DNA of 64,000 bases from Prunella strophiata (Eukaryota; Chordata; Aves; Passeriformes; Prunellidae): assembly GCA_036583965.1 (NCBI GenBank), contig JAZBQD010000015.1, positions 67,302,830 to 67,366,829 on the forward strand, read 5' to 3'. The notes beneath the pieces were generated by a model, which did no database searches, was not told the DNA's origin, and saw nothing but the letters and a program-made list of their open reading frames with translations. The position numbers and the translations under genes are program-made. Below, piece after piece: positions 58,113-64,000 of the stretch. The first letter of the stretch is position 1. Every line of letters starts with the position of its first letter.

Positions 58113-61067
58113 TCAAATCACATGGAATTATGATAAGGGGAAGAGCTTTGGATGTATTCTCAGTCTCGTGTCCTTAGCTACACTGAGTGAGTGCAGTTTT
58201 CTCAAAGTGAGTGAAGTTCTACCAGTAACACTATTCTATGGATGGTTCAGTGCTTTCAGAGATGGCCCAGTTTGCCCCCAAATACTTTTCCCAATATACA
58301 AAATTATGAAGACATATTTAAAAATAGGAATCAACTTCTCCTTTAGGAACATTTCAGACTGAGCATTTTCAGATTGAAAAATTGAGCAACTAACTCAGAA
58401 TTGCTAGAATATGCACTTGATATGTAGGAAAGTCTGGTACAAGCTCCAGCTCTAATTGCAGCTGGAAGTTGGTACAAGACTGTGGGCTATTTTGCAGTCT
58501 GTGTCTTTCCTTCCTTTTTGTAGCAGTTCTAGTTTTGGTAAAGATATATGCCTATGTATGTATATAATCAAATAAAAGTAGAGACATTATCCGAAGATAT
58601 TTAGAAAATTTATACATTTCCAGCACTCTGTTATGATTTTGGGTACATGCCACAATCAGTAAAATGTATTTTACTTCCTTCATCATGCATACTTGTTTCA
58701 CATAAATTCTAAGGAGAAAGAATGTCTTAAGCCTGAGGTAAAATCATTTATTAGATTTTGTTCATTTAGTATTAAAAAAATGGACAATGGCCAGAACATT
58801 ATATATAGGGAATGACCATTTTTAACGTCTGTAATTTTCAGAGACTTTGCCAGGCTATTGGCAGCAATATAGAATGCTTTGAAGCAAGGCCACTATTAAA
58901 AATACAGTTGTTGGAAACATTTGGTAGTGATTAGATTGTCACCAGCAACTTCAGCCTCAATGAAGGAGAAAATACAATAACAAGATGAACAACCCTGAGA
59001 AAGGATTTCTTCCTAAACTGAAATCATTAAACTCTGAAACCTACCTTTTCAAGGTCCTTCATTGTAATCCATTATCTTTCATTCCCCTTTGTACTACAAA
59101 ATTGTCAGTTTGATGATATATTACACATAACAATGTCATTACATTGGCATAACATGACAACTGGGACTCATTTGAACTTTTAGAAATTTCTAATCCCTAA
59201 AATAAATTATGAACTGAAGACATTTCAGACATAGAAAATAAGTCACTTGTTAGAAAGAATAGGGTTCTCCGTAAGTTTTGGAGAATTACACTTTTCTGAG
59301 ACATTTTCTTTTTCCTTTTTTTTTTTTTTTTCCTTAATGCATATAATGAACTTACCAGGAAATATAATCCATAGATGTCCTTAGGCTTCTTGTCCTTAGG
59401 CTGAGGTACTGAGTCCTCCTGTAGATGAAAACTCATCTACATCAAATCTCACCACATTTTAATTACATTTCCTGGAAGCAAAATAAGAAGTTTGCCATAA
59501 TTTTGATTTAAAAAATTGTTAACTGACCCTTAACTGTTCTTACTTTAATTTTTTTCTTACCTTTGAAAATTTTTGGGTACTCTTTCTCTCTTCCTCCTCT
59601 GTTGAACTGTTTTGATTCTTGATTTTGAGTATTCAGTGAGACATATAGCAGATGGAAAATAGTAGACTAAGGAGTTTGGGGTCAGTTGTGACCAGATGTA
59701 GGCAGCCTCATTTTTTCCAGCCTGCTCAGCAGCTGAGTGTGCAACCACAACCCTTGAAATGCTGGTGTGTAACCATAGTGCCTGCTGGTCAGTCACGGCT
59801 TTTGAACCAACAATTTGCAGCAATGGAAGATGCTTCTCTTGAATCTTCTAGGCATATTTCCCTACTGAAGCAGAGCCTATTAAGACAAAATATAGTTTCC
59901 AGGAAGAAAAGTCAAGGAAGGCTTATCTCTTTGTACTGTTCATGAAGAAGGAATTCTGTGGATCAGTTTCAGGAAGAAGGCAGGTTAAGCTCTTCCTCTG
60001 AATTGCTTTCTGGAGCAGTATCTTCAACAAGGATATCTTTTCTCTGGAGTTATGCCTGGATGCTCTCTGACATTTGGAAGGCTGAGGGTGTTTATCAGTT
60101 TTTTGCATGTTTTGAAAGCTGCAAAACTTCTTTGGAGCTTGTTGGTTGCATGTAGTAATTTGTTTTGGGACAACATTTGAACGTTTGTGTAGCTTCTACC
60201 CCATTTACTCTCTTGTGAGGAAAGGTGGTCAGTGGGTTTCAGAATAGTGGCCAGCTCCATGTTATTATTCAGGTGTTTTGGTTTATAGGAGATTGAAAAC
60301 AGAACATGAAGCTGGAAGTGCAATTGTAGATATTTTTAGGATCCTCTGGTCCTAGAATTCAGATGCAAGCTGTGTACCTGTTTCTCTTGCATGCTACTTT
60401 TTAATGAAGCACGCTGTGCATGTGTCTTGTATTGGGATGTAAACATAACTAATAGCTCTATCATTAAATGTGTGCTTTCTGTACATTATAATAATGTGAT
60501 GAAAAGGATAGGCAATTCTATTCCAAGTGGTTGTGACTGTACCTCCTAATAGGTTTGGGGTTTAGTTTTAAATTTTTAGTATTAGAATTCTTGCTCTGTA
60601 GTATATTGTAAAGTTCAACAGGCATAAGGAAGATTCAGATTTTTAGTCTCTTGGATTTATGAATAAATATAAAATGTGTTTTCATTTTGCAGCTAGTATT
60701 TTCATTTTAAAGCTTCTCACAGATTTGCATGATGATTCAGCTCAGCTTTATCATTTTGCTGAATTAGCACAGTTAGTAAGGAAATAGCACTTGTTTCAAT
60801 CAAACCCCATAGTCTTTCAGATTTTGAGATCTACTTGAAGTAGCTGTAATATGCGTGCAAAAAAGTGAAAATGAATAACTTTATGGATGCCTTCAGCTTT
60901 GAAATGTTTTACCTGGTGCTACTTTGTCTATAGGCTGCTTGTCCTGCAGAAATATTTCCATGGTGAAACCATACTCTACGTAGTCTCTTCTAATGTTTTT
61001 ACTTACATGTTACTCTTTTGCAGGTAGCAGCCAATATATTAAGGCAATGTATGGGGTATATAATCCC
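58113..61067. other. Non-coding DNA, no gene seen
   Basis: A T run of about 16 is at 59317-59332. The interval 59557-60323 is unusually open on both strands, with ORFs of 88, 97, 61, 65 and 99 codons, none recognised. The rest is plain AT-rich sequence. Confidence 0.5.
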
Positions 61068-61089
61068 TTTTTTTTTTTTTTTTTTTTTT
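61068..61089. repeat. Poly-T run (22 T)
   Basis: Twenty-two consecutive T. As a reversed poly-A tail it could mark the 3' end of a minus-strand retroposed copy, but the sequence to its right shows no recognisable gene. Confidence 0.85.
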
Positions 61090-63730
61090 GGCAAGGGCAT
61101 ATGCAAAAGTTTGGCTAAAGGTATTCATTTTTACTTGAGAAGGGATGATCCCAATATTTCTCTGATGTTTTAGCACGCGTTTTGTGCTGATACATTGCCC
61201 ACTTCACAGATTAAGGGATATGGGAACAGATGCTTCAGTAGATAGCCTGAAGTATAATGCAGTCTTGTCAGTCTAGGTTGTTATAGAAATAAATGCATTA
61301 TATCAAGTGTTTCTTTCATTCCATGTTACTTGAAACTGAAATTAAAAATGTTATTCCAGTAGCATTGTTAGGATTAAATATCTTAAAAAGTGGGTGGCAA
61401 AGCACAAAAGTATTTTTTCTTCAAATGTCTGAACAAACATATACAACCCTGTGGATTCTTTTTAAATGCAAAGGTTGGTACATACAAATTGGAAAGAAGG
61501 GTATGTAGAAGGAAAAACAGTGTGTGGAAGATTGTGGGAGAAACTCTTCCAAATGAACATCAGGTTGCATAAGTTTAACTGAACTAGAAGGTTATTTCCT
61601 TATGCTGAGACACTAAAAACATCTTTCAGTACCATTTTTTAGTGATCTAAACTTAAGTTTTTGTCTTCCTAAGGGCAAATATAAACAAATCTTATATATG
61701 TAAAACCAATATGTTTTCTTTGGGTAATTTAAATCCTAAATAGCTATTTAAATAATATTTATTGCTTCAAATTTGTGACAGGAAAATAAAGAAAAAATTA
61801 ACAAACTCTCTTGTATTGTGAAAGAAGCAGTAATAGTAATAAAGTAAAAATATTAAACATGGACTTTTTTATCTACCCCTTTCCTTTCATTTATATTTAC
61901 CCTTCTACTGCTCCTTGGCTTCTTGCAGTTGACCTCTTCAGTTGGACATGTAAGTTTTTAAGCTCTTGCATTGACAAGAGCTATATGATGTTAATGGTAA
62001 CTGCTTTCCCCTCACTGTAGGAGCTGCTTTGGGTCATTTCTATGTTCCTGTAACACACATTGCAAACTTTGCTCTTTCTTTGCAGCTCTGTAGGTCCATG
62101 TTAAATCTGAATTTACTATATAGAAAGCCAGTATAGTGTTGTATATACTGGATACTTCTTGCTTTTCTCCTTGTTACCCTGCATTCCTTTAATTGTCCAC
62201 AGTTAAGTTTACAGGTCTAGGCCCACTAGAGCCAACCCTGGGTCACTTCTTTTACCATCCGATGCCTGGGTTCCTTTACATTCCACGCAGTTTTCAACCT
62301 GCTTTTAAAGCCTCCACTGCCATACCAAGCCTGTTTTTCTCTGCTTTACACTATTATGTTAGAGCCATGAATATTTTGTCCTACTTGTTTCAAGGGTATG
62401 TACAGGATTACAGTTATATAATACAGAATTGTACAAAAATAAAGCAAACTAGTCATAGACACTTAGTCAGGCTTTTATAGCTAAACAATCTAAAACAAAG
62501 GTCCAAGGCAGATCAAGAAAAGTACAAAGTAATCCTGACAAAGCTGATTTCTGAGTCCTTGCAACATCAGTACAAAACATATGGCCTGTTCTTAGCAATT
62601 CTAGTGGGCTACGGGGTTATACTGTCCTCTATGTAGTGCACCTGGAGTGAGAGAATGCAATTTCTGAATTCCAGTAAAGGATTCAGAGGATGCTCTTTTT
62701 ATATTCTGAAAAGACAGAACTCTTACACATTTTTAAAGTCTGTGGGGTTTTTTTGGTTTTTTTGTTTGTCTTTCTGATGTTTTCCTGAATTTATTTTTTT
62801 GGGATGAGATATATTTAGTACCAAACAGGTTTTGTTTCCTTAGCAGTGGCATTCATATTCCTTACTTGCCTTATGACCAAGGTGCCTCTTGAATTTATTA
62901 AGCTGCTATTTTTTGATATATGCTGCATGTAAAAAAAGTCTTCTGTGTAATATTTGATACACCATAAAAGCCGCAACATGGATTGACTTTATCAATTTTT
63001 CCTTATTTAAAACATCTTAGAAAATAAATAATGCAAAAACCATGAAGTTTTTCTTTTAAATGATGGAATTGACCAATCTGTATTTACAAGACTGTGTATT
63101 TACAGTGAACACACCAAATCATAATATATCCAGTATTCCTCAAGTAACATATATATAAGAAAAAATTGTGTTTCTTATACTTCACAGAGCTGAAATTATT
63201 TGAAGTTGAAAAGATGCATTATAATTTTCTAACTCTCTCAATAATCAGAATTGAAATACACACTCTATAATCAGTATTGAAAATTCACTATTTTGCTTGT
63301 AATTCTACGTATAAGATTAAGAAGAGTTTAAGGAGTCTGGGTCATCTATCTCTTTAACAAGAGGGTTTAGCCAGAATAATTGCTGTAAGGAGAGATTGTT
63401 CTCAGCCCCAAACAGAAGAGCTGGACATTTAGATGGAAATAGACCATTATTTATACTTTCAGGTTTATCTCAAAACATATGCTGTAATTAGATACTTAAA
63501 GACAAGACTGTGTACTTTAAAACACCACAATCAGTACATGAGTTATTCTTGTTAGTAGGAGAGAGATGTCTTAATCTTGAAAGCTCATCTAGATTGCAGT
63601 TCAGTGATGTGTAACCTGCTGATTCAGAGACCAGTTGTCTCTGTAACACACCTTCCATACCCACCTAGGTCCCTGAATTGGTTTAAGTCTCTGAACTGGG
63701 GGCTGAGGTGAAAAAAGTAAACAAATTTAT
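61090..63730. other. Non-coding DNA, no gene seen
   Basis: AT-rich with ORFs of up to 95 codons (62193-62480, plus), unrecognised. A T/G tract lies at 62742-62771. Confidence 0.55.
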
Positions 63731-63754
63731 GCACACACACACACATATATATAA
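63731..63754. repeat. (CA)n(TA)n microsatellite
   Basis: Seven CA units (63731-63744) pass directly into about four TA units. It is a likely polymorphic marker. Confidence 0.9.
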
Positions 63755-64000
63755 AGAGATACTAAACCAGTGAGTATTTTCTTGTCACCTAACAGTGGAT
63801 GGATGATTTAAATGTTTTTCCTCAAAAACCATAGAAATATGTAGTTAAATGCTTGAGCAGCCTCACTGAATGTGGGAAATAAATTCATGTTTTCAAAATT
63901 TCTGGGTGCAGCATGAGAACACACACACCTTGAGGTTTGAAATCAAATCAGATAAAACATCACATTGTCTTATTTAGAGCTACTGCCTCCCTTTGAAGGT
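63755..64000. other. Non-coding DNA, no gene seen
   Basis: Short tail of the window. A second small CA run (ACACACAC) is near 63921. Nothing else is visible. Confidence 0.6.

Noticed and set aside
61068..61089. Poly-T run as the tail of a processed pseudogene
   Set aside because: No gene-like sequence or target duplication is visible on the side where the copy should lie. Similar T runs occur throughout the window.
1..64000. tRNA, rRNA, CRISPR arrays or prokaryote-type operons
   Set aside because: No cloverleaf with A and B boxes, no rRNA text and no regularly spaced repeats with unique spacers was found by eye. The repeats present are vertebrate.

Overview
This window looks like vertebrate nuclear DNA from a bird, most likely a passerine. 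The sequence is AT-rich and almost entirely non-coding. Its recognisable content is avian: several 3'-truncated CR1 LINE fragments, at least two solo copies of a bird ERVL-type LTR, and one further LTR of another family. Simple repeats and long A/C- or G/T-rich low-complexity tracts are common. There are no operons, ribosome-binding sites, CRISPR arrays or bacterial-type genes. I found no exon or protein-coding gene that I can defend, so the window reads as an intergenic desert or the inside of a very large intron. The species and the neighbouring gene cannot be read from the sequence alone.

Layout. 1-4.04 kb is plain AT-rich DNA with one notable hairpin (2192-2258). 4.05-5.63 kb holds two CR1 fragments whose 3' ends face each other. 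7.12-8.99 kb is a 1.87-kb all-purine GAA-type tract, the most striking object in the window, preceded by (AAT)n and an A/C-rich tract. 9-17.4 kb is plain sequence with low-complexity tracts at 12.7, 15.9 and 17.5 kb. 17.69-18.23 kb is an ERV LTR, and 19.20-19.69 kb is a 3'-truncated ERVL-type LTR on the plus strand. 19.7-30.2 kb is plain, with a small CR1 piece at 23.4 kb. 30.2-30.96 kb is a locally GC-richer island of unknown origin. 32.37-32.65 kb is a CR1 piece that carries a broken reverse transcriptase. 39.17-39.77 kb holds the longest ORF not made of simple repeat (201 codons, unrecognised). 45.26-45.85 kb is a near-complete LTR of the same family as the 19.2-kb copy, on the minus strand. 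48.86-49.04 kb is a CR1 3' end. 57.15-58.11 kb is the longest CR1 fragment, with a frameshifted reverse-transcriptase remnant. The remainder to 64 kb is plain, with poly-T runs and a (CA)n(TA)n microsatellite at 63.73 kb.

The long open reading frames across 7-9 kb exist only because a purine-only strand and its pyrimidine-only complement cannot contain stop codons. They are not genes. The parts that interact are repeats rather than genes: inverted CR1 and LTR copies could fold with each other if transcribed, and the GAA tract and G-rich tracts are candidates for non-B DNA. I did not find a convincing new gene system. The best leads are the regular architecture of the purine tract, the short-loop hairpins, and a few unassigned ORF- or GC-rich patches.
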